Positions 1 to 7,214 of a stretch of 48,612 nt of DNA are shown here, piece by piece. Made by a program: the position numbers and the translations under genes. Every line of letters begins with the position of its first letter. The stretch's first letter is position 1. The notes beneath the pieces are model-generated. The model ran no database searches. It was given only the letters and a program-made list of their open reading frames with translations, and was not told the origin of the DNA. This DNA is from Flexilinea sp. (GTDB lineage Bacteria; Chloroflexota; Anaerolineae; Anaerolineales; Anaerolineaceae), in assembly GCA_017432685.1 (NCBI GenBank), contig JAFRIR010000100.1, forward strand, positions 1 through 48,612. The letters are read 5' to 3'.

Positions 1-330
1 CTCGTGTCTGGCACGAGCCTCCAAAATCCGACCCCTTCGACTCAGAATTCCGACCCCTGGCTGTTGTTTTATCTGATCAGGAGTATACAACGGGAATTTA
101 AAAAATGGAACCGACAATAATGTCGGTTGACTTTTGTTTGAAAATGTGGTAGGGGGTGACAGGTGGGACGGTTCCCTTTGCACCCTCATCGCCAGATAAT
201 GGACAGACACCATGCAATCTCACTACCCGGTAAGGACAAATCCCTTGTGGTGCGCCGGGCAACCGGCCCACTGTCACTTTACTCATGCTGTGCACGAGCT
301 TGCAGAATCTGACCCCTCCAACTCAAGGGT
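1..330. repeat. family C compound repeat, degenerate copy
   Basis: No gene is supported in the first 345 bases. Bases 88-151 resemble 35490-35556: both have a GGAATTTAAAAAA core followed by ACCGACAAT and GTTGAC. Bases 280-328 resemble 35868-35916 (CTCATGCTG, CACGAGC, then GACCCCTCCAACTC). Bases 1-59 carry another CACGAGCCT...CCGACCCC tail. The central part does not match the core of the 35.5-kb copy, so the modules seem to have been shuffled. Homology was judged by eye. Confidence 0.6.
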
Positions 331-345
331 CTATCTCCCTTTTGT

Positions 346-918
346 TCAGACGGTGAGCACGTAATCGCAGCACTCGCGGACGCGGCATTCGCGGAAATAG
401 GTTTCTTCGAGCGGGATCCAGCGGGTGCGGAAGCGTTCTGCAGCATCCGGCCCGTTGCGGCGCGTGATCCGCTCCAACTGGGTTGCCGGGTCAACATCAA
501 GAAAGAGCCGAACGTCATACAACTCCCGCAGATCGGGATGGCAGGCATAGGATCCTTCCACGATAGCAAGCTGTTTCGGCTCGATGATCCGCACCGGGTC
601 AAACGTGAAGGTGTGACAATCAAAACGCCGGTAAGCGACCGGCTGACCTGTGCGGAGCGGCTGCAGGACTTCCGAGCCAAACCGCTCCCGGTCTACGTTA
701 CCTCCGGGCTCTGCAAGGCGTTCGGCTGTACGCTGGTGAGGCTGCAGGTAAAAATCATCCATATGGAAAAGGTTTGCGCCCCAATCCGCGGCAAGCTGTG
801 CTGCCAGGGTGCTTTTCCCGGAGGCGCAGCGGCCGTCGATGGCAATGATCGCAAGCGTTTGCTTTTGAGCTGCGGCCTGACAGAGCCGTTTTTTGATCTG
901 TGAGAAAATTTCTTCCAT
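346..918 (-). CDS. uridine kinase-like P-loop NTPase
   Basis: A 190-residue cytoplasmic protein of the uridine kinase/phosphoribulokinase-like P-loop family. These enzymes transfer phosphate from ATP to a nucleoside or other small hydroxyl substrate. The Walker A motif GRCASGKS lies at residues 29-36, followed by HMDDFYLQP, the substrate-side motif typical of uridine kinase homologues. A later LFLDVDP strand precedes an arginine-rich lid (ERITRRNGPDAAERF). The ATG at 918 has a GGAGG seven bases upstream. The next gene downstream lies outside the window, and the upstream neighbour is divergent. The exact substrate cannot be told; several such short proteins are annotated only as kinase-like. 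Confidence 0.8.
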   Translation of the reverse strand: MEEIFSQIKKRLCQAAAQKQTLAIIAIDGRCASGKSTLAAQLAADWGANLFHMDDFYLQPHQRTAERLAEPGGNVDRERFGSEVLQPLRTGQPVAYRRFDCHTFTFDPVRIIEPKQLAIVEGSYACHPDLRELYDVRLFLDVDPATQLERITRRNGPDAAERFRTRWIPLEETYFRECRVRECCDYVLTV

Positions 919-1239
919 GGATGTGCCTCCAAAGCTTTAGAGTCTCAATAAAAAACAGTTATATTTTTATAAAATATAGTATAATCATTTTCGAGAGAGA
1001 AAATGGCAATGGGTTATTCTGAATCTTTTTGCTCAATTTTTCGTATTAAAAGTAAACAGGCAGTTTTTTGTAAAATGCAAAGTTTTATTGTAACTGTTCA
1101 GAACCTGGCGACGCATCACGAGATACAGCCCAGCTGTGCGGGCTTCGCCGCAGCATCAGAGCAGTCTCCGTGTGCTCCGTACTGAACAGATATGTTTTAT
1201 TTTGTATTTAAAATTTCTATATAAGAAATGGAGAGTGAA
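919..1239. other. divergent intergenic region
   Basis: The gap lies between two divergent genes. It holds an AT-rich stretch (940-1000) with TATAAT-like hexamers, suitable for promoters but without a convincing -35 partner, and the family A palindromic repeat at 1094-1189. No further coding signal was seen. Confidence 0.5.
1094..1189 (+). repeat. family A palindromic repeat, copy 1
   Basis: About 95 bp bounded by perfect inverted ends CTGTTCAG and CTGAACAG. An inner GC-rich hairpin (GCTGTGCGG...CCGCAGC) and the conserved blocks GATACAGCCC and GCAGTCTCCGTGTGCT follow. The same layout recurs near 12.7 (reverse), 15.0, 21.8, 32.3 and 47.6 kb. Copies 1 and 6 are nearly identical. It is probably a non-autonomous REP/MITE-like element. 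Confidence 0.85.
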
Positions 1240-3525
1240 ATGAAAAAAAACTTGTCATTTGTCCTTGTGATGATTTTGCTGCTGGCAGTAAGTGCGGTTT
1301 GTGCTGATGATTTATCTGATGTCAGACAAAACGGTGTGCTGCGGTTCGGCGCTCCGCTGGAGTACATTCCCTTCGTGTTTGAAGATGAAACCGGCAGCGC
1401 CAGCGGTATGGATGTGGCGCTGATGGAGGAAATCTGCCGCAGGATGGGCCTCCGTATGCAGAAGCTCAGTTTTGCCCGTGACGGCATCATCGATGCACTG
1501 ACGATCGGGCAGATCGATGTGATTGGCGGCGGACTTTCCAAAACAGATGCCCGCTCCCAGGTTATTGATTTTTCCCGGACCTACTACAATGGTGAAGCGC
1601 AGGTGATTTCGCTGTCTTCTTCCCCGAAGCCACAGGTCGTCAATCTGGACAGTTTCCGCGGGATGAAGATCGCTGTGGTGAAAGGCTCCAGCTTTCAGGA
1701 GTGGGTCCAGACGAATCTGGTCGATACCGGCATTATGTCCATCAGCAGTGTTTATACCTTCTCCGACAGTGCAGATGGAATGAAAGCGCTGGACCGCAAG
1801 GATGTGGATCTGATCATGATCGATCAGGATGTATATGAAGATCGTTACCGCCCCTCCGGGAATTATCAGGTGTTCTATTCAGGGTTCAAGACCGAAAATT
1901 ACGCCTTTGGTATGCGCAAAAATTCTTCGCTCACCGCGGAGATCAATAACCAGCTGAACGAAATGATCAAAGACGGTACCGCACAGAGCATCGCGAACCG
2001 CTTCTTCTCCATGAATTACACTGACAAAGCCAGTTCGATCGTCAAACCGGTCGCCACCCTTGCACCGGTCGTGACAGTAGCTCCGACCACCTGTGTCAAC
2101 GCCATGAGCTACGTTGCGGATGTCACTGTCAAAGATGGTCAGACCTTCCGTGCAAATGAAGGCTTCCGCAAGACATGGCGTATTTACAACAACGGTTCCT
2201 GCACCTGGGATTCCAACTACACACTGCAGCTGGTGTCCGGTGATGCTATGAACGGCAGTTATGTTCGTATCCCGACCACTGTGCAGCCCGGACAGATCGT
2301 TGATGTTTCAGTGGACCTGAAGGCTCCGTCCAATGCGGGCAATTACAAGGGTTACTGGCAGATGCGCAGCCCGCAGGGCTCCGGTTTCGGTCAGACGATC
2401 TGGGTCAACATCAAAGTTTCCGGCAGCGCTCCGGTACCGACCGCAACACCCCAGGATGGTCAGACCCGTACGATCCCGGTGATCGACTACTTCTATGCCG
2501 ATTCCTATTCCGGGAAGTCCGGTGACGCCACAGTTATCCACTGGGGTACTACCAGGGCTGCCGGTGTTTCCATTGTTGTTGATGGTTATCAAATCTCCAA
2601 TGAGGGTCCTTCCGGCTCCTATCAGCTGCAGGCTCCGATCCAGGGGAAAGGTACCCATGAGATCAAACTGATTGCCCGCTCTGTGACGGATGATGCGACC
2701 TCTGTGATCTATTACAACATGGACGGCGGTGATGGACAGGAACGGATCATACCGAAAATCAATTATTTCTACGCATCTTCCACTGAAGGCAAAGTCGGCG
2801 ACAGCACAACAGTTTACTGGTCGGTTGAAAATTCTAACGGTGTTGACCTGATGGTTGATGGAAATTTTGTAGAGCGTTTTGGCCAGGATACCGGTTCAGC
2901 AACGATCTATGACCAGATCCAGAATGTTGGCAGCCACGAGATCCAGTTACTGGCCCGTTCTGTTACGGATGATGCTTATTCCTCTGTCTGGTATATGATG
3001 AACGGTCAAACCGGGTTGATTGTTCCGGACGATGGACAGACACAGGTGATCCCGGTGATCAATTCTTTCTCGGCAGATTCCTATTCAGGTTACCCCGGTG
3101 ACGGTACAACAATTTACTGGTCTACCTCCAATGCCGGTGGTGTGACGATCTCTGTTGACGGGTACGAGATTTCCAATGAGGGGGCATCCGGTTCTTACCA
3201 GCTGCAGGCTCCGCTGCAGGGCGCCGGTTCCCACAGCATCACACTGACCGCTCATTCCGTGACTGACGATACCAGCCAGACGATCTATTACACCATGAAT
3301 GAATATGCCACCGGATTGGATGTAAACTTCGATGACACCTATGATATGACTGAACAGGACTGGCAGGATTTCGGTGATGCTCTTGACAGTATGACGGAGG
3401 AAGACTGGAATCAGGTGTTTGACAGCATGACGGAAGAAGACTGGAATGATTTTGCTGACGCGTTTGCCCAGATGTCCGATGAAGATTGGGCCGCTCTGGC
3501 TGAATTAATGGGTGATGAATACTGA
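1240..3525 (+). CDS. secreted solute-binding / NBR1-Ig-like fusion protein
   Basis: A 761-residue exported protein. The ATG at 1240 is preferred over 1228 because a GGAGAG lies just upstream of it and it opens directly into a signal peptide. Residues ~25-260 form a family 3 periplasmic solute-binding domain of the kind that binds amino acids (LRFGAPLEYIPFVFEDE near its start, and IDVIGGGLSKT). Residues ~285-390 form an NBR1-type Ig-like domain (FRKTWRIYNNGSCTWD). Three ~95-residue repeats follow, each opening with DGQ and I-P-x-I and closing with ARSVTDD or AHSVTDD. The tail holds four acidic repeats built on M-T-E-E-D-W. No permease or ATPase genes are adjacent, so it may act as a surface sensor or scavenger rather than a standard transporter component. 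Domain calls are firm; the role is inferred. Confidence 0.85.
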   Translation: MKKNLSFVLVMILLLAVSAVCADDLSDVRQNGVLRFGAPLEYIPFVFEDETGSASGMDVALMEEICRRMGLRMQKLSFARDGIIDALTIGQIDVIGGGLSKTDARSQVIDFSRTYYNGEAQVISLSSSPKPQVVNLDSFRGMKIAVVKGSSFQEWVQTNLVDTGIMSISSVYTFSDSADGMKALDRKDVDLIMIDQDVYEDRYRPSGNYQVFYSGFKTENYAFGMRKNSSLTAEINNQLNEMIKDGTAQSIANRFFSMNYTDKASSIVKPVATLAPVVTVAPTTCVNAMSYVADVTVKDGQTFRANEGFRKTWRIYNNGSCTWDSNYTLQLVSGDAMNGSYVRIPTTVQPGQIVDVSVDLKAPSNAGNYKGYWQMRSPQGSGFGQTIWVNIKVSGSAPVPTATPQDGQTRTIPVIDYFYADSYSGKSGDATVIHWGTTRAAGVSIVVDGYQISNEGPSGSYQLQAPIQGKGTHEIKLIARSVTDDATSVIYYNMDGGDGQERIIPKINYFYASSTEGKVGDSTTVYWSVENSNGVDLMVDGNFVERFGQDTGSATIYDQIQNVGSHEIQLLARSVTDDAYSSVWYMMNGQTGLIVPDDGQTQVIPVINSFSADSYSGYPGDGTTIYWSTSNAGGVTISVDGYEISNEGASGSYQLQAPLQGAGSHSITLTAHSVTDDTSQTIYYTMNEYATGLDVNFDDTYDMTEQDWQDFGDALDSMTEEDWNQVFDSMTEEDWNDFADAFAQMSDEDWAALAELMGDEY

Positions 3526-3540
3526 TTGATTTTATGATGA

Positions 3541-3574
3541 AAAAAAGGGGCGGCATTTTCGCTGCCCCTTTTTT
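3541..3574. terminator. bidirectional intrinsic terminator
   Basis: A 14-bp stem (AAAAAAGGGGCGGC paired with GCTGCCCCTTTTTT, one G-U pair) with a six-base loop. It has an A run on one side and a T run on the other. It sits between two convergent genes that end at 3525 and 3579 and can serve both. Confidence 0.92.
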
Positions 3575-3578
3575 CATC

Positions 3579-4391
3579 CTATAACAGCCTCTTCCATTCT
3601 TCAATGGACAGTGTCTCTGCCCTGCGCATGGGATCGATCCCAGCGCTCAGCAGCTTTGTCTCAGCTTCCGCTCCGCTGATGTGCAAATTGGAAGAAAGAG
3701 CGTTGCGCAGTGTCTTGCGTTTCTGGCCAAACCCCGCTTTGGCGAGGTTGAAAAAATCATCTATTTGTTCCGGAGAAATCAGCGGTTCGGCATACAATTC
3801 GATGCGAACGACCGCGGAATCTACATTTGGCTCCGGATAGAACGCATCAGCCGGGATGATCATCGGCATATCCGCCTTCCCGTAGACCTGAACGCTGAGC
3901 GCCAGCAGACTGAGCTTGCCCGGCGCGGCACAGATGCGTTCGGCAACTTCCTTCTGGACGGTCAGCGCCAGACGTTTCGGGCGAGCTTTCCCTTCCAGCA
4001 GGTGACGGATCACGGCTGAGGTGATGTAATAGGGAATATTGGCAGCCACATAATAGCCGCCATCGGAAAAATAATCATCCGGTTTGAATTCCAGAATATC
4101 CCCCTGTATGATCTCCACGTTTGGACAGTCAGAAAATTCTTTCCGCAGCACAGGGACCAGGTCTTTGTCCAATTCCACAGCTACGACCCGTTCCGCCCGT
4201 TCCGCCAGATGCCGTGTCAGGCTGCCGAGTCCAGGACCCACTTCCAGTACCGCGGCATGTTCCGGGATCCCGGCGGCATCGGCAATGCCGTCGAGCGCCG
4301 TGTCATCAGACAAAAAGTTCTGCCCCAGTCCTTTGTGAGGACGCAGGTGATATTTTTCCAAAAGCTTCTTCGGATGTGTTGTTTGAATCAT
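3579..4391 (-). CDS. rsmA: 16S rRNA adenine(1518/1519) dimethyltransferase
   Basis: RsmA/KsgA dimethylates two adjacent adenines in the 3'-terminal helix of 16S rRNA using S-adenosylmethionine, late in 30S assembly. The protein has the usual length (270 residues from the ATG at 4391; an upstream in-frame ATG at 4403 gives 274). It shows N-terminal GLGQNFL, the SAM-binding motif VLEVGPGLG and the catalytic NIPYY motif. The 4391 start overlaps the stop of the upstream gene as ATGA, which suggests translational coupling. Pairing with a YabE-like gene matches the yabE-rnmV-ksgA neighbourhood known from Bacillus, here without rnmV. Confidence 0.95.
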   Translation of the reverse strand: MIQTTHPKKLLEKYHLRPHKGLGQNFLSDDTALDGIADAAGIPEHAAVLEVGPGLGSLTRHLAERAERVVAVELDKDLVPVLRKEFSDCPNVEIIQGDILEFKPDDYFSDGGYYVAANIPYYITSAVIRHLLEGKARPKRLALTVQKEVAERICAAPGKLSLLALSVQVYGKADMPMIIPADAFYPEPNVDSAVVRIELYAEPLISPEQIDDFFNLAKAGFGQKRKTLRNALSSNLHISGAEAETKLLSAGIDPMRRAETLSIEEWKRLL

Positions 4392-5821
4392 TGCAGTACC
4401 CATACCATATCTGCCGGAACCGGGGTGAGAAAATAAAGCATGGTTTCCCTGCTCCAGCCTTCAAAATTATCGTCTTCATATGCAAGGTCGATCCAGTACC
4501 GTCCTGGGATGCCGCCGCCTACATCGGCGATGACGGCCTTCCCGTAATCGGGAACGTAGATCGACTGGCCTCCGAATTGATTGTACCAGCTCGAGGTAAC
4601 AGCTGCCACCCCTTTCTGAACCTTCCTGCCGGAGGCTGTGCCGGTGATACAGCTTGTTGTTCCGCTGCGGCAGGGAGAATAGGACGTGGCATAAACTTTC
4701 ACTGCGCGGTAGTATTCGATCGGTCCATCAGGGGTTTCCAGTGTGCGGACATTGATCTTTGTGCCATACTCGGCTTTGTTCGAAACGGGCTGTACCAGAA
4801 CCGTTTCCGGCGAAGTTTCGTTCAAAACCATTTCTCCGTTTTCTGTCCGGGTTCTGGTGAAAGTGCCGCGCAGACCATCAGACCCTTCTGTGATGAGCTT
4901 TGTATCATCCAGGTCCAGGTCCGGGTTGGGGGTCCATTCGGTTTCCCTGTGGATCGTCTCTGCTTTCATGGAGAAACTGTCACTGACCGGGACGATCAGG
5001 ATGCGCCCATCAGCTGGAAGAGGTTCATTCGCAGAGGGAATGCTCACATCGGAGCCGTTCAGCGGGAGTCCCGCGCGTGCCAGCGCTTCCCCTACATTGA
5101 CACCGGCGCTGACGGTAGTGACCAGTTTCCCGTTTACGGAGACTGTCAGTTCCCGCAGCGGGAGCACTTCTACGGTCATGCCTGGAACAAAAAGGGTGTC
5201 CGGATCCGGTAGAACCAGCATGCTTTTGCTGACGCTGATGCCGGCGGAGAGAAGTGCATCAAATACACTCTGCCCGGAACCATGGGCGGTTCTGCCTTCC
5301 GGAAAATCTTCCGTGATGAGGGTGAAAACCTCTGCCTGCCGGAGTTCCAGATCCAGTTCTGATACAGCGCCAAGATCGAAATCGGGACGGAGCTCGCTGC
5401 CTTTCCAGTAAAGCCGGTCGCCCGGGTAGAGACGCAGCCCGGCATCCAGCAGGATGTTGCCGCCGAAGCGCTGATGGGAGAGGTAATCCAGTGGTTGAAT
5501 GCCGTTTCCCGGGTCCAGATGGACTTTCGCTGCCCGGTTCAGGCTGATGCGCTGCCCGGTTCTCACCCTTTGATCCAAACCGGGACGAACCTGATCGGAG
5601 GTGCTGTACGGAACGCCGGCTCCGCTGAGAATGTCGGCGACCCGGGAAGCGTGTGTTTTGATCAGGCGTGTTTCTCCGTTGATCACAAGCTGAATGTTCT
5701 TTCCCGCAGAGGCATAAAGCAGCCCGATACCGCAAAGGATCATCACGATCCCGAGTATCAGGAATGTGCACAGCTGCTTCCGTTTTTCCTTCATAATCAT
5801 GATTTTAATCCATGATTTCAA
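4388..5821 (-). CDS. YabE-like protein with DUF348, G5 and 3D domains
   Basis: A 477-residue membrane-anchored cell-envelope protein. An N-terminal hydrophobic segment (about residues 18-40) is followed by DUF348 ubiquitin-like repeats (for example LVINGETRLIKTH), a G5 domain around residues 290-365 and a C-terminal 3D domain. The 3D domain shows YSPCRSGTTSCITG and the aspartate-containing VIADVGGGIPG and WIDLAY. 3D domains resemble the MltA lytic transglycosylase fold, so a peptidoglycan-cleaving, Rpf/YabE-type role is likely. The longest frame begins with TTG at 5821; in-frame ATGs at 5800 and 5794 lie just inside and none has a clear ribosome-binding site. It overlaps rsmA by four bases. 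Confidence 0.88.
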   Translation of the reverse strand: MKSWIKIMIMKEKRKQLCTFLILGIVMILCGIGLLYASAGKNIQLVINGETRLIKTHASRVADILSGAGVPYSTSDQVRPGLDQRVRTGQRISLNRAAKVHLDPGNGIQPLDYLSHQRFGGNILLDAGLRLYPGDRLYWKGSELRPDFDLGAVSELDLELRQAEVFTLITEDFPEGRTAHGSGQSVFDALLSAGISVSKSMLVLPDPDTLFVPGMTVEVLPLRELTVSVNGKLVTTVSAGVNVGEALARAGLPLNGSDVSIPSANEPLPADGRILIVPVSDSFSMKAETIHRETEWTPNPDLDLDDTKLITEGSDGLRGTFTRTRTENGEMVLNETSPETVLVQPVSNKAEYGTKINVRTLETPDGPIEYYRAVKVYATSYSPCRSGTTSCITGTASGRKVQKGVAAVTSSWYNQFGGQSIYVPDYGKAVIADVGGGIPGRYWIDLAYEDDNFEGWSRETMLYFLTPVPADMVWVLQ

Positions 5822-5855
5822 AAAGCGGGAACAATCCGGGAGGGAGAAACGTAAA

Positions 5856-6116
5856 GAGAATTAAGAGTTAAGAATTAAGGGAACCTCTAAAAACTCCAAT
5901 TTTTCTCTGTCCCGAGGAGATTCAGAGAATAAATTCTCTGAATCTCCTCGGGAGGTTTCCGGGGGCTGCCGCCCCCATACCCCCGCCCATTAGTTTTTAG
6001 AGGTGCCCTTAAGAATTAAGAGTTAAAGGTGATGATAGAGGATGATTTGCGCCTAAAGTCTAAAGTCTGATGTCTTCTCTGACTAACTCTTAACTCTTAA
6101 TTCTTAATTCTTAACT
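5856..6116. repeat. heptamer arrays around a family B insertion
   Basis: Degenerate 7-bp units (TTAAGAG, TTAAGAA, TAAAGTC and the inverted AACTCTT, AATTCTT) occupy 5858-5880, 6007-6027, 6050-6068 and 6083-6116. The family B element at 5878-6009 interrupts the first array, so the same units continue on both sides. This fills most of the gap between two divergent genes. Confidence 0.8.
5878..6009. repeat. family B MITE-like element, copy 1
   Basis: A 132-bp element with terminal inverted repeats GGGAACCTCTAAAAAC and GTTTTTAGAGGTGCCC. It contains a perfect 19-bp inverted repeat with a TAAA loop, followed by a second hairpin GGGGGC-TGCC-GCCCCC. TTAA lies directly outside each end, consistent with a target duplication but also with the surrounding TTAA-rich array. 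It carries no reading frame. Confidence 0.85.
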
Positions 6117-6146
6117 TTCGGTACCGAATGTCAAATGAGAACGATT

Positions 6147-6154
6147 CTTGCACA
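6147..6154 (+). promoter_or_regulatory. CTTGCACA motif shared with the next paralogue
   Basis: CTTGCACA occurs 50 bases upstream of this NBR1-Ig gene and again at 7130-7137 before its paralogue, where it abuts a TATAAT at 7138-7143. No good -35 box is visible at either site. A small hairpin (CCGTTT-GTAT-AAACGG) follows before the ribosome-binding site. Confidence 0.3.
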
Positions 6155-6203
6155 GTTAAGTATTAATCCGTTTGTATAAACGGAAATCTAAAAGGAGGAA
6201 CCA

Positions 6204-6869
6204 ATGAAGAAGCGATATATCATTCCCTTTGTTCTCGTCGTTGTCCTGATGAGTGTCGCGATGGCCTCCGCCGACGGGTATGGCTGCTATTACGGTCAAT
6301 ATTGTTATCCATATAACAATTATTACACGCCGTATTACCCCCAGCCTGTTGTGCGTGAGTGTGCATCTTTTGTCGCTGATGTCACGATTCCCGACGGAAG
6401 CTATGTGGCGCCCGGCAGCACTTTCACCAAGACATGGCGGATCCGCAATAACGGTACGACAACGTGGAACACCAATTACAAACTGGTGTTTTCATCCGGA
6501 ACGCAGATGTCTGATGTGACCTTTGTGAACCTGCCGTATAACGTTCAGCCGGGCCAGACGGTAGATATCAGCGTGCAGATGACCGCTCCGAAAGAGACAG
6601 GCTCTTACAAGAGCAGCTGGATGCTGATGAATGACAATGGGGTACAGTTCGGTGTCGGCGCAAATTGCCAGACTGCAGTATATGCACAGATCGTCAATTA
6701 TGCGCAGACCTATAACTATGGCTACAATTACAATTACTGCTATGGTTATAATTACTGTAACCCGTGTTATGGCTGGTGGTGCGGAGTGCCGGGGTTTGAC
6801 CGTGATGCGAATGCCAACCCGATCCCGGGTGTGAAGCCGCCGGTCCCGCCGAAACCCTTCCACTGGTAA
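6204..6869 (+). CDS. secreted NBR1-Ig-like domain protein
   Basis: A 221-residue protein with a signal peptide and a strong AGGAGGA ribosome-binding site six bases before the ATG. A Tyr/Asn-rich stretch (~residues 25-47) leads into one NBR1-type Ig-like domain (~52-165) with the family hallmark FTKTWRIRNNGTTTWN and VQPGQTVDISV. A second Tyr/Asn/Cys-rich segment and a proline-rich tail ending PPVPPKPFHW follow. Such Ig-like domains bind other proteins; in bacteria they occur on exported proteins of Anaerolineae. It probably displays on or near the cell surface. The downstream neighbour is a longer paralogue. Function is not known. Confidence 0.8.
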   Translation: MKKRYIIPFVLVVVLMSVAMASADGYGCYYGQYCYPYNNYYTPYYPQPVVRECASFVADVTIPDGSYVAPGSTFTKTWRIRNNGTTTWNTNYKLVFSSGTQMSDVTFVNLPYNVQPGQTVDISVQMTAPKETGSYKSSWMLMNDNGVQFGVGANCQTAVYAQIVNYAQTYNYGYNYNYCYGYNYCNPCYGWWCGVPGFDRDANANPIPGVKPPVPPKPFHW

Positions 6870-6906
6870 AACAGTTTTCTCGTGTAAGTAAATTCATCGA
6901 ATTGGT

Positions 6907-6938
6907 ACGGTGCATCTTCCCATGCACCGTCCCTTTTT
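6907..6938 (+). terminator. intrinsic terminator
   Basis: A nine-bp stem ACGGTGCAT/ATGCACCGT with a six-base loop followed by CCC and six T residues, 38 bases after the stop codon of the short NBR1-Ig gene. Confidence 0.88.
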
Positions 6939-6943
6939 TAAAA

Positions 6944-7076
6944 GTAGTAAGTAGTAAGTAGTAAGTAATAAAGTCAAATGTCTAAAGTCTAAAGTCAAAT
7001 GTCTAAAGTCTAAAGTCAAATGTCTAAAGTCAAATGTCTAATGTCTAATGTCTAATGTCTAATGTCTAATGTCTAA
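6944..7076 (+). repeat. heptamer arrays (AGTAGTA, AAAGTCT, TAATGTC)
   Basis: Three successive array types with a strict 7-bp period: AGTAGTA repeated three to four times, then alternating AAAGTCT/AAATGTC units, then five TAATGTC units. Together they fill over 130 bases between a terminator and the promoter region of the next gene. No gene is present in 6870-7214. Confidence 0.92.
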
Positions 7077-7214
7077 GCATTTTTTTAATTTTCAGAAATC
7101 TTAAAATTTTAATACAAAATGGCACAATACTTGCACATATAATATTTGAGTTAAACTCGATCTTTCCGGAAAATTCAGAAAGCTGTGTACCGGAAGAACC
7201 TTGAGGAGGGTTTT

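Noticed and set aside
6944..7076. Possible CRISPR array
   Set aside because: Units are 7 bp with no spacers; no cas gene is present in the window.
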